From: a virus
IMG/VR virus record: IMGVR_UViG_3300024999_000068
Span: 1 to 64,000 of that record
Reading direction: 5' to 3' (one strand)
DNA length: 64,000 bases
This document shows, piece after piece, positions 26,668 through 36,400 of the stretch. The position numbers were made by a program, and so were the translations under genes. The first letter of the stretch is position 1; every line of letters starts with the position of its first letter. The notes under the pieces are model-generated. The model did not search any database, was not told the origin of the DNA, and saw only the letters and a list, made by a program, of their open reading frames with translations.

Positions 26668-29600
26668 CTAGCCGCTACGCTAATGTACGCGCCATTTAGA
26701 GCCTTGAAGGATGGTATTCAATACGTTTACCAGATGGATACAGCTTTGACTGATTTGTCGAAAGTTGTCGATTTTTCGTCTAATCAATTAAGTGAAATGG
26801 CAGATTCAGCAGTTAATCTTGGAAAACAGCTTGGGCAATCTAGTGTTGAAATTATGAAAGGAATGGCAGAATTTGGAAGAGTAGCAAAGAATCAAAAGGA
26901 TATTATCGAGTTGACTCGCGTGGCTGGGATGGCAAGTAACGTCACTACTATGTCAGCCGCAGATGCCGCCAAGAATATTACGAGTAGTATGATTACTTTT
27001 GGAATAGAAGCAAAAGATTCTATGAAAATATTAAATTCTTGGAATGAGATCCAGAATAACTTCCGTGTTAGTGCTGAAGACCTTGCAGCAAGTATTTCCA
27101 AAATTGGGGCAGCCAGCAGGTTAGCAAATACTGATATGCAAGATTTAGAGGGCATGAGTTCTGCAATCGTGCAATCTTTGGGAATTTCTGGAAATGAAGC
27201 TGGAACAGCTTTAAAAAGTTTCATGAGCAGAATATATAGAACTGATGAGTCTGATCCTGAAGAACTAGGGAAAACTGCAAAAGCATTAAAAAGTATTATG
27301 GATATTGATACATCAAAAGCGAACGGAGAACTTAAAAGCTTTAATTCCCTAATTTCAGAAATTCAAAGTGGATGGGGAAAAATGTCGAAACAAGAACAGT
27401 TGGCAGTGGCTCAAAGTATGGGTTCTACGTATCATTACTCGAAATTTGTCGCATTAATGGAGAATTACCAGATAAAACTTGATGCTGCGGCAATGGCCCG
27501 TAACAGCGAAAACAGTGCTTTGGAAGAAAATGCCAAAAAACTTGACTCAATTTCAGGTCGTTTAGGATTGTTGAAAGTCGCATCAGAAGAATTTTGGAGA
27601 TCATTAATTGATTCTAATGCGCTAAAGTCAATGGTATCATCTTTGACTTATTTAGTTTCTACTTTTGCTAACTTAAGAACAATCATTATGACTGCAGTCT
27701 CCGCACTTCTTATACTTAAAGGAACGCAAATTGCCTCTACTATTTCTACATGGTCAAGTTCATTTCTTATGTGGTCTACTTCTGCTAGGACTGCCACCAT
27801 ATCATCGACTTTGTTTAATTCAAGTATAGTTCAGACACAAGCAAGATTAGCGGGATTGTCATTTGCTGAAATTGGAGCAATGACAACCACTACAGGATTA
27901 GGAGTTTCTATTAAATCACTTGGTTTTGCCTTCAAAGGATTATTAGCATCTATCGGCCCAATTGGATTACTAGTTGGTGCTATTACTGCTGTCTCAATAG
28001 GCATGAGTATTTATAATCAAAAACAAGAAGAAAATGCTATGGCATCAGAACAAGCATCCCAAAAATTAAATCAAGAACAAGATGCATTAAGCGGATTGTC
28101 AGAAGAATATTCAAAAATAATCCAATCAGGAGACAAAACGGCAGAATCAAAAAGTCGTTTAAAGGGCATTCAAAATGAACTTATAAAAACTTATGGAATA
28201 GAGGCCGAAGGTCTAGATTTAGTTAATGGAAAATATACAGACCAAATTGCTTTAATAAATAAAGTTATATCTGATAAGGCTAAAGAACAATTAGCATCAA
28301 TGGGCAATTCAGGAGCAGAAGCGTTAGCAAATTCTACAAGGGTTTTAAGTAGTCAATTTGGCGCAGGAGACTCTAGAGGGAATAGAAGTGTAGTTGACCC
28401 TGTTTTTAATTCTATAGTTGGAAAATCTGTTGGAGAATCTACTCAAGGTAAAGAATTATTCGAAGTTAATGGCACTCTGAAAGAAAGAGTTGCAATATTA
28501 GAGAAATTAAAATTATCTTTAGATAAAACAAATGCCAATGACGTATATTCAAAGTCTGTAATTAAAGATGTTACTGACGAATATAATAAATTAAATAGTG
28601 AAATGAAGGCAAATCAAACTGTCCTTGACAAATATCTTGAAAATAAAAACATTGTAGATTTCTATGACTCCTTCAAATCTAATATTGGTGAAGTTTCAGA
28701 TTTAATGAGTAAATTTTTAAAAAATCCTAATGATACTGGTTTAACTAAACAATTGAATGAATTGCATGATAAAATGATAAACTTAGCAGATTCAAAAGGA
28801 AGACTTGGAGATTTTCAATCTTTCATTGATGAATTATTTGGGGGAATACCAAATAAAGCAAATGATGCATCTGATGGCACGAATAATTTTTCAAACTCTC
28901 TTAAAACACTTCAAGAAACAATGTCCACATCTGCATCATCTATATCAGACATCCAATCTGCTATGGATGAATATAACGAATCTGGAAAGTTTAACTTGGA
29001 TACCATCATCAAACTATCTAAAACATATCCAAAACTTCTTGAAATGCTTGGCAATGAATCAAAAATAAGAGATTTCTTAACTAGTAAAATAAAAGAGGAA
29101 CAAGAAGTCTCTCGTAGAGCATATGCTCAAATGCTTATGGATAGCGAAGAATTCTATAAAGCAAAAGTTCTAGGCAATGCACAAGTAATGGATGCCTTAT
29201 CTAAATTATATAATGGAGATTTAAGTCAATATAAATCACTGGCCGAAGCAAAAGCAAAAGTGGATCAAGAACTAATTCAAAGATTAGCATCACTTTGGTC
29301 TAATTATTATAGGGCAGGAGCATTGGTAGCTCAACCTTTAGATGGTGGAAGAACGGTTGTCGGGGCAGATGGTTCAGAGCAGTTCATCACACCTGAAATG
29401 AAAGCGCAATTATCTGGATTAAAAGAATATTCAAATCAAATGAGTGCGTTGGCATCTGCTATGGATGGAATTGCAATGAAAGGCACTTCAGGCATTGACT
29501 TCTCAAAAATAGGCATGTCAGGTTCAAAAGCATCTGGTTCAAAAGACAAAACAGACAAAACTCAAGATCCATCATACACAGATCCTACGGATGCCTTAAT

Positions 29601-31272
29601 AGCAGAAGCAAATGCACAGTCACTTCTTACAAAAGCAAAATCAGATGCAATACAAAAAGAAATAGATCAAGCAAAATCTGCTAAAGACTATTCTCTAATC
29701 TTATTAAAAACGACAGAACTTATTGCTAACCAGAAATTAGAACTTCAACAACTCAACGATGCTCGTACAAAAATAAATACGGCAAAAGATACTGCATTAT
29801 CATCATCTCCATTTGGAGACACGTCACGTTGGTTTAATGATGCAAATGAAGCATCTTCTAATTATGTTAATGAATTTAACAATTCTACAGCAGAAGTTCA
29901 AAAAACTATGGAATCAACTTTTTCAGTGATGCAGAAGTTAAGAAAAGGTTGGGTAGATAACAAAAAGTCAGTAGATGAACTGACTGATTCACAAGTAAAA
30001 CTTAAACAATCTCTCCAAGACATAATCACAACCCAAGCAGATGAAGCAGTAGAAGCATTAAAAGCATCATTAGAAAATCAGAAAAAACTAGATGACGAAG
30101 CATGTGACGCAAAAATAAAAAATCTTGATGCAACTCATCAAAAAGTTCTTGATTATATAGATGAAGAATTATCTGCACAAGAAGATGCAATTAATAAACA
30201 AATATCATTAATTGATGAACTTGCAAATGCTGAAGATTATAATAAAAATTTATCATCTAAACAAACTTCTGCTCAAGAAACACAAAATCAAATTAATATT
30301 CTCTCACGAGATACTTCTCCTGAAGGAAAGGCCAAACTAGCAGAACTTCAAAAAACTCTAGCAACTCAAAATTCTGAAATTGAAGACCTACAAAATAGTC
30401 ATTCTCGTGAACTTAGGAAACAGAATCTTCAAGATGCTTTAGATGCTATTAAAAAAGAATCAGAAGCAAAGAAAAATTCTGAAAATGAAAAGTATAATGC
30501 CACCAAAGATAGATTATCAAAAGAAAAAGCAGAAACAGACACAAATTATACAGCAATGATGGGTAGCGATCAAACTTTTGCGGCATTAAGACAAGCAATT
30601 ATTGATGGAAATATTGTAAATATTAAGGAAGCTTTATTAACTTTTAATAAAGATTTTACTAAAGATTTAACAGACAAAGCAGATGCAATTGATAAAAGTT
30701 TTCAAGCAATTATTGCTACAATTAAGCAAGTAAAAGATGTTGCTAATACCATTCCTGAAATACCTGCAAATGCAAAGGGGACAAAATCATCTGCTAGTGG
30801 ATTATCCATAGTTGATGATGGAAATGGAAGAGAATTAATAAGAACTCCTAATGGCAAAATGTATTTAGGTGACAACAGTGGACCCAAAATAGTAAATTTA
30901 CCAGAAGGTTCAGAAGTTCTTAACAATAGTGAAACAGAAGATTTTCTAAAAAAAACATCATCAATTAAAGAAATCCCTAGATATGCTAGTGGAATTGGAA
31001 ATTTAACCTCTAACACAATCATATCAGACATAATATCAAAATTTGATATTCCATCACTCTTAAAATCCATATCATTACCAACATTTTCCATGCCATCATT
31101 CCAAACTCCACAATTGGCAAATAATATTTCTACAAATACGAACGTCACTATCCCTAAAATAGAATTTAATGTAACTGCTGAAAATGGTGAAATATCTAAA
31201 AAGAATTTACAAAAAGCAGCAGATTATGTAATCCGACAAATAGAAAAAGCTCAGACAATTAGAGGAAGATAA
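26668..31272 (+). CDS. Tape measure protein, exon 2
   Basis: Exon 2 encodes about 1,534 residues. It starts LAATLMYAPFRALKDGI, then MDTALTDLSKVVDFSSNQLS, the conserved core of Firmicutes phage tape measures. Two hydrophobic segments (about residues 330-350 and 430-450 of the exon, including IGPIGLLVGAITAVSIGMSI) may insert in the host membrane during DNA entry. The middle and C-terminal parts are long helices with coiled-coil character (Lys/Glu/Gln-rich, 1050-1350). The end (VTAENGEISKKNLQKAADYV) contacts distal tail proteins. Dit and Tal genes follow after an inserted endonuclease gene. Confidence 0.85.
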   Translation, partial: LAATLMYAPFRALKDGIQYVYQMDTALTDLSKVVDFSSNQLSEMADSAVNLGKQLGQSSVEIMKGMAEFGRVAKNQKDIIELTRVAGMASNVTTMSAADAAKNITSSMITFGIEAKDSMKILNSWNEIQNNFRVSAEDLAASISKIGAASRLANTDMQDLEGMSSAIVQSLGISGNEAGTALKSFMSRIYRTDESDPEELGKTAKALKSIMDIDTSKANGELKSFNSLISEIQSGWGKMSKQEQLAVAQSMGSTYHYSKFVALMENYQIKLDAAAMARNSENSALEENAKKLDSISGRLGLLKVASEEFWRSLIDSNALKSMVSSLTYLVSTFANLRTIIMTAVSALLILKGTQIASTISTWSSSFLMWSTSARTATISSTLFNSSIVQTQARLAGLSFAEIGAMTTTTGLGVSIKSLGFAFKGLLASIGPIGLLVGAITAVSIGMSIYNQKQEENAMASEQASQKLNQEQDALSGLSEEYSKIIQSGDKTAESKSRLKGIQNELIKTYGIEAEGLDLVNGKYTDQIALINKVISDKAKEQLASMGNSGAEALANSTRVLSSQFGAGDSRGNRSVVDPVFNSIVGKSVGESTQGKELFEVNGTLKERVAILEKLKLSLDKTNANDVYSKSVIKDVTDEYNKLNSEMKANQTVLDKYLENKNIVDFYDSFKSNIGEVSDLMSKFLKNPNDTGLTKQLNELHDKMINLADSKGRLGDFQSFIDELFGGIPNKANDASDGTNNFSNSLKTLQETMSTSASSISDIQSAMDEYNESGKFNLDTIIKLSKTYPKLLEMLGNESKIRDFLTSKIKEEQEVSRRAYAQMLMDSEEFYKAKVLGNAQVMDALSKLYNGDLSQYKSLAEAKAKVDQELIQRLASLWSNYYRAGALVAQPLDGGRTVVGADGSEQFITPEMKAQLSGLKEYSNQMSALASAMDGIAMKGTSGIDFSKIGMSGSKASGSKDKTDKTQDPSYTDPTDALIAEANAQSLLTKAKSDAIQKEIDQAKSAKDYSLILLKTTELIANQKLELQQLNDARTKINTAKDTALSSSPFGDTSRWFNDANEASSNYVNEFNNSTAEVQKTMESTFSVMQKLRKGWVDNKKSVDELTDSQVKLKQSLQDIITTQADEAVEALKASLENQKKLDDEACDAKIKNLDATHQKVLDYIDEELSAQEDAINKQISLIDELANAEDYNKNLSSKQTSAQETQNQINILSRDTSPEGKAKLAELQKTLATQNSEIEDLQNSHSRELRKQNLQDALDAIKKESEAKKNSENEKYNATKDRLSKEKAETDTNYTAMMGSDQTFAALRQAIIDGNIVNIKEALLTFNKDFTKDLTDKADAIDKSFQAIIATIKQVKDVANTIPEIPANAKGTKSSASGLSIVDDGNGRELIRTPNGKMYLGDNSGPKIVNLPEGSEVLNNSETEDFLKKTSSIKEIPRYASGIGNLTSNTIISDIISKFDIPSLLKSISLPTFSMPSFQTPQLANNISTNTNVTIPKIEFNVTAENGEISKKNLQKAADYVIRQIEKAQTIRGR

Positions 31273-31398
31273 ATTCATTAGTCTTCCTCTTTCCTATTAT
31301 TCAAATCAATTTTAATTAAATAAGAAAAGTTTAAGAGCAGATATATTGGAGTTATAAACCAATGAAAAGTGTTCCTCAAGCACTCTGCTCTTTTTTAC
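31261..31398 (+). terminator. Two hairpins after the tape measure gene
   Basis: AGAGGAAGA (31261-31269, over the stop codon) pairs with TCTTCCTCT (31282-31290). A second stem AAGAGCAGA (about 31333) with TCTGCTCTT (31384-31392) is followed by TTTTTT. The second is a good terminator and separates the inserted endonuclease gene. Confidence 0.65.
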
Positions 31399-31447
31399 TA
31401 TGTAATTTTTGAGGTTAATGGTCAATAATTTGAGGAGGTTGAAAATA

Positions 31448-32650
31448 TTGAATAATTTAGGTAGAAATATTAAACTCACTATTGAAGAAGTTAGAGAAAT
31501 TATTAAATGTTTGGGGTATATATTAATTAGTAAAGAGTATTTAGGTATTAGTAAAAAATTAATAATGTGTGATGTATTGGGTTATTATTATACTTTTCGT
31601 TTAAATGATATAAATAGTGGAAGATTGCCAAGAAAATTTTCCAAATCGAATATATATACTATTCAAAATATAAAATTATGGTGTAAATTAGAAAATAAAG
31701 AGTTTGAATTAATTAGTGATATTTATAAAGGTAGTAAAGTAAAATTAAAATGGAAATGTCTTAAAGAAGAATGTGGGGAAATATTTGAAGCAGAGTGGGA
31801 TAATATACAAAGTGGGAATAGAGGTTGTCCGTTTTGTTCTGGGCATAAAGTGGGTTTATCTAACTGTCTTGCAACTAAAAATCCTAAATTAGCAAAAGAG
31901 TGGCATCCTACTTTGAATGGTGATCTAACCCCTTATGATGTAACAGAGCATAGTGGTAAATATGTTTGGTGGAAATGTTCTAAAAATTCAAAGCACGAAT
32001 GGAGGACTATGATAGCAGATAGGAGTGATAATAATTGTCCATATTGCAGAGGTTATTATCCATCTGAAGATCATAATCTATTATTTAATAACCCTAAACT
32101 TTGTGAAGAATGGAATTATGACAAAAATGATAAATTACCTTCGGAATATACACCATATACTATGCAATCAGTTTGGTGGAAATGTAGAGATTGTGGGAAT
32201 GAGTGGGAAGACACTATTAATCATAGAAATAATGATAGAGGTTGTCATCAATGTAATAAACCAAAAGGAGAAAACAAATGCAAGGAAGTATTTATTAATT
32301 ATAGTTTTGTCGAAATAAATCAAAGAGATTATTTTAAATTACCAAATAAAAATGATAATACATACTTTATTCCACAACAGAAATTTATAGGGCTTGTTGG
32401 TATTGGTAATGGCCCATTATCATATGATTTTTATATACCAAAATACAACCTTCTCATAGAGTATCAAGGAGAATTCCATGATGGGACTGCAAAAATACAA
32501 ACAAAAGAAGGATTTGAAATTCAAAAAGAACACGATAAACGTAAAAAAGAATATGCTCTTTCCAATGGATATAATTTTTTAGAGATATGGTATTACGACT
32601 TTGATAGTATTGAGGAAATACTAAATAAATATTTAGGAGGTGAAAAATAA
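31448..32650 (+). CDS. Putative homing endonuclease, zinc-ribbon plus VSR-like nuclease
   Basis: A 400-aa protein from TTG 31448, chosen for the GAGGAGG site 8 bases upstream. It is a paralogue of the gene at 5342: same zinc ribbons (GCPFCSGHKVGLSNCLATKN, then WWKCSKNSKHEW and two more) and same nuclease end (LSYDFYIPKYNLLIEYQGEF, EHDKRKKEYALSN, FLEIWYYDF). It has three ribbons against two there. It sits between the tape measure and Dit genes, a mobile insertion. Two copies 26 kb apart could recombine. Confidence 0.75.
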   Translation: MNNLGRNIKLTIEEVREIIKCLGYILISKEYLGISKKLIMCDVLGYYYTFRLNDINSGRLPRKFSKSNIYTIQNIKLWCKLENKEFELISDIYKGSKVKLKWKCLKEECGEIFEAEWDNIQSGNRGCPFCSGHKVGLSNCLATKNPKLAKEWHPTLNGDLTPYDVTEHSGKYVWWKCSKNSKHEWRTMIADRSDNNCPYCRGYYPSEDHNLLFNNPKLCEEWNYDKNDKLPSEYTPYTMQSVWWKCRDCGNEWEDTINHRNNDRGCHQCNKPKGENKCKEVFINYSFVEINQRDYFKLPNKNDNTYFIPQQKFIGLVGIGNGPLSYDFYIPKYNLLIEYQGEFHDGTAKIQTKEGFEIQKEHDKRKKEYALSNGYNFLEIWYYDFDSIEEILNKYLGGEK

Positions 32651-32653
32651 TAA

Positions 32654-33469
32654 ATGCCAATATCTGAATCAATTTCATTTATGTTTAATAATCAATTATC
32701 AACTGATTATGGAGTAATAAATTGTCATGTTGATACTAGTGGACTATATGAGGAAACTTTTCTCCCATCTAGAGAAATGAAAGAAATAACAACACGTATG
32801 TCTGATAAACCATATCTTGTCCAGATAAAATCTTCGCCAAGAATATTAAACTTAACAATTGCGTTTTTAAATTCATTTGATGAAAATAATCTTCGCAATG
32901 TAAAACGATGGCTAAGTTCTTCCGAATATAAACCAATGTCCTTTGAATCAATTCCAGATACAATATTTTATTGCACACTTATAGATAGTACACCATTACT
33001 GCATAATGGAAATAATCAAGGTTATATAAATTGTCAAATGCGTTGTAATTCTCCATACTCATATTCTCCAGTATATCTCGACGATTTAATTGACCTCTCA
33101 TTAAATCCAATAGAAGGTACTCAAATAATTTTCACTAATCTTGGAGATGTTCCGTGTCAACCTCAAATATCATTATTAAAGGTAAATGATGGTGATATTA
33201 GTATAATAAACAATTCTAATGGAGGAAAAGAATTCAAATTATCCTCATTATTAGATGATGAAGGAGCAATAATTCCATTATCTTCTTTAAAAAACAATGA
33301 AGATTTGTTCATTGATAATGAGAATGAAGAAATAATATCTTCGATACCATTAACTTATCGAATAAATAATCTTACAGGTGATTTTATTTCCCTTGGTAGA
33401 GGTATCAACAACCTAATTATAAAGGGAACTTGTAAAATACAATTCAGATACCAATTCAAAATGATTTAA
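32654..33469 (+). CDS. Distal tail protein (Dit)
   Basis: A 271-aa protein with a TTAGGAGG site inside the end of the previous gene. It shows the siphophage tail family pattern: SFMFNNQLSTDYGVINCHVD at the start, SREMKEITTRMSDKPYL, and a central FLNSFDENNLRNVKRWL segment. Dit forms the hexameric ring at the tail end that joins tube and fibre or baseplate. Gene order tape measure, Dit, Tal agrees. Confidence 0.8.
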   Translation: MPISESISFMFNNQLSTDYGVINCHVDTSGLYEETFLPSREMKEITTRMSDKPYLVQIKSSPRILNLTIAFLNSFDENNLRNVKRWLSSSEYKPMSFESIPDTIFYCTLIDSTPLLHNGNNQGYINCQMRCNSPYSYSPVYLDDLIDLSLNPIEGTQIIFTNLGDVPCQPQISLLKVNDGDISIINNSNGGKEFKLSSLLDDEGAIIPLSSLKNNEDLFIDNENEEIISSIPLTYRINNLTGDFISLGRGINNLIIKGTCKIQFRYQFKMI

Positions 33470-33497
33470 AACCATATTCAATGAGAGGAGAATTAAT

Positions 33498-36400
33498 TTG
33501 TTTTTAGATATTGACTTATCAAAAACTCCACAACGTCCAAAATTATATCTATGTAAACCCAATAAAACAATTATTGCTCCATTACCAGAACACTATGGAG
33601 CAAATTTAAAAATCAACCTAACAACTCTGAATGAGTTAACATTTGATTTACCATATAAATTAGATATTAACAATAAAATTCAGCACAATATCCATTGTGA
33701 TTTAATTAAAAATAGATTTCTCATAAAATTAATTTTAGGAGAATATATTGCATATTTTATAATTAATAATCCAGCACCCAATGCAGATGATAGTTCAGAT
33801 TTCTATCAAATTAATTGTTACTCTCTTGAATATGAATTAAAGGATAAAGAAATTAGGGTTTATAAATCTGATTCGGTAAGTTTAAAAGAAGTTATGAATG
33901 GATTTTCTCGCGATACAACTATTATAACGGATGGAATATCAACTACTACAACAGATGTAACTCCTGGAATTTTAAAAGATACTGCGTGGGTTTTAGGTAA
34001 TTATCCTGTTGATTTAGATTCAGTATATCGTTCTTTTGATGTTTCAGTAAAAACTAAACTCGATTTCGTATTAGATGTTGCAGAAAAATTTAATCTAGTT
34101 GCCCAATTTGATTCAACAACTAGATTAATTAATTTCTACACAATTGATAAAATAGGAGTCAATAAGGGATTAAGAATTTCCGACAAGAGATATTTGAAGA
34201 CAATCGTACAAAATATTGATAGTGAAACTTTTTGCACTCGGTTAAAATTATATGGCAAAGATGGATTAACAATTAGTGAGATTAACCCAACAGCTCAAAG
34301 TCACATCGAGAATTTTAGTTATTTTCTTTTCCCCTTTGAAAGAGATATAAACAGAACAGTAATATCCCACAGTGATTATATGTCAGACGAATTATGTCAT
34401 GCTATTTTAGATTATGAATTACTATTAGTTCAAAATAAAGGTACTTATCCTATATTGTTAGCATCATTAGCAATATTGCAGACAGAAATGACAGTTTTAA
34501 CAAATGAGATGGCAGAATTAGTAATTGTAATGAAAGAAATAGAAGATAATATTGCAACTGCTAGTGGGTCTAAAAAAGCAGGGTATGAAGAAGATAAAAT
34601 AGCACAACAAATATTAATTAATGCACAGCAAGCATTAATTACAGTAAAACAACTATTGATTGACAATCTTAATACTCAAATTACAAATGCAACAACCTCA
34701 TTATCTTATGAAACTTTTTTTCAAGATATGCCTAAATTATTAGAAGAATTACAAGAATCATATATTATTGAAAAAAGTTGGACAAATGATAGTTTAATAT
34801 CGGCAGAAGATTTATATATCTATGGTTTAGATGAAATGGAGTCAAGAAAAAATCCTGTAACTATTATCCAAATTAATATTGTTAATTTTCTGGAAATAAT
34901 AAGTGAACAATATAATTGGAATAAAATTAATTTAGGTGACTCTATTGCAATTAAACATGAACAATTAGGTATTGATTTGACAGCTAGAATCATAGAAGTA
35001 TCATTCGATTTCGAAAGTGCTGAAATACAATTAACAATTTCTAATGTTAAAAGTAAAAATTCAAAACTAGAAGATATTTTATATCAAACAAGTTCATTGG
35101 TAGATATTATTGATGTAAATAAACTCAAATGGGACAAATCACAAATTACTGCTACGGAATATGTTGACCAGCAAATTCAGGAAATGGTAGGGACGTTACT
35201 AAATTTAAGTATTGATATTAGTAGATTTGGAGAAGATGGATTCATAACAAAGTCAGAAGCAAATGCTTTAAAGTTAACATTAGAACAAGCAATTGCTGAA
35301 TCTGAAAATGTTATTAAAATTGCAGAGGATCTTGAAATAGTAACTGAAAAAAATGATTATGTAATTGCTTTAATTGACTTAGAAACAGAATTAAGACAAG
35401 ATTGGATAGACCAACCAAATTACCCTATTCAAATTATTAGTGATGAGAGTCCTGAAGATGAAAGAATTATTATAAGCACACTCTTCAAAACAGTAGAAGA
35501 TACGAAATCAAAACTTATTAATGCAATTGGTCAAGCTAGGCAAGATGATGGAAAAAGATATGTTGAAACTCAAGTAGCAGAATTAAATACTGCATTATCT
35601 GCATTTCAAACTCAAGTTAATGTCTATATTAATGCCAAACCCGTGGGTCAAATTACTGAAACAGAATCAATAACTCTAAGTGGTTTATTTGTTGATGTTC
35701 AACATGAATCTGATGATATTGTTGCAATTGCAAATGGATTGATGGAAATAATTGGTGATGATAATGACTTATATAATGATTTGCGCGATGCAAAAAATGC
35801 ATATTCAAATGTTCAAAGTAGTTCAGGTGCAATTTATGATGTTCTACATGAAATAGATGATTGGTTTAATAAGTCTAGTTACCCAATCACAATTAAACCA
35901 AGTAAAGGAGTGAGTGTCAATAAGAAAATAAAGAATGTTGAGACAAGAAAAAATACCTTGGTTGATTTAATTACTCAAGTACAAATTGATAATGAATTAA
36001 CTCTTGTAGATCAACAGTTGTTTGAAGTAAGTGTTGCTATTACTTCTATGCAAATGGATATTACAACTTTTGCTAAAGACAACTATATTACCTATGATGA
36101 ATCTGTTTCCCTAAAAGCATCTTTTAATAAGATAAATAGTGAAAGTGAACAAATAATTGATATAGCAAATAGTATGTCAATTTCTGCTACAATAATAAAT
36201 AATTATCAAAATTCTTTAACTGGCACAATTGTATTAAATGGTGTTGATGGATTACAAGTAGAATTATTAAAATGGGTTGATTTACCACTAGAAAGCTATG
36301 CTGGCAAAGGATTAAAAATAACATCAAAACAAAGGAAAGCACTATTAAAGAAATTTGATTTAGTTATGAGTACGAAATTAATTTTAAGTAATGCAATTAC

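Noticed and set aside
26157-26682. Reading the break in the tape measure gene as a simple frameshift or two separate genes
   Set aside because: About 511 bases of non-coding DNA with group I core elements separate the halves. A frameshift would not add them.
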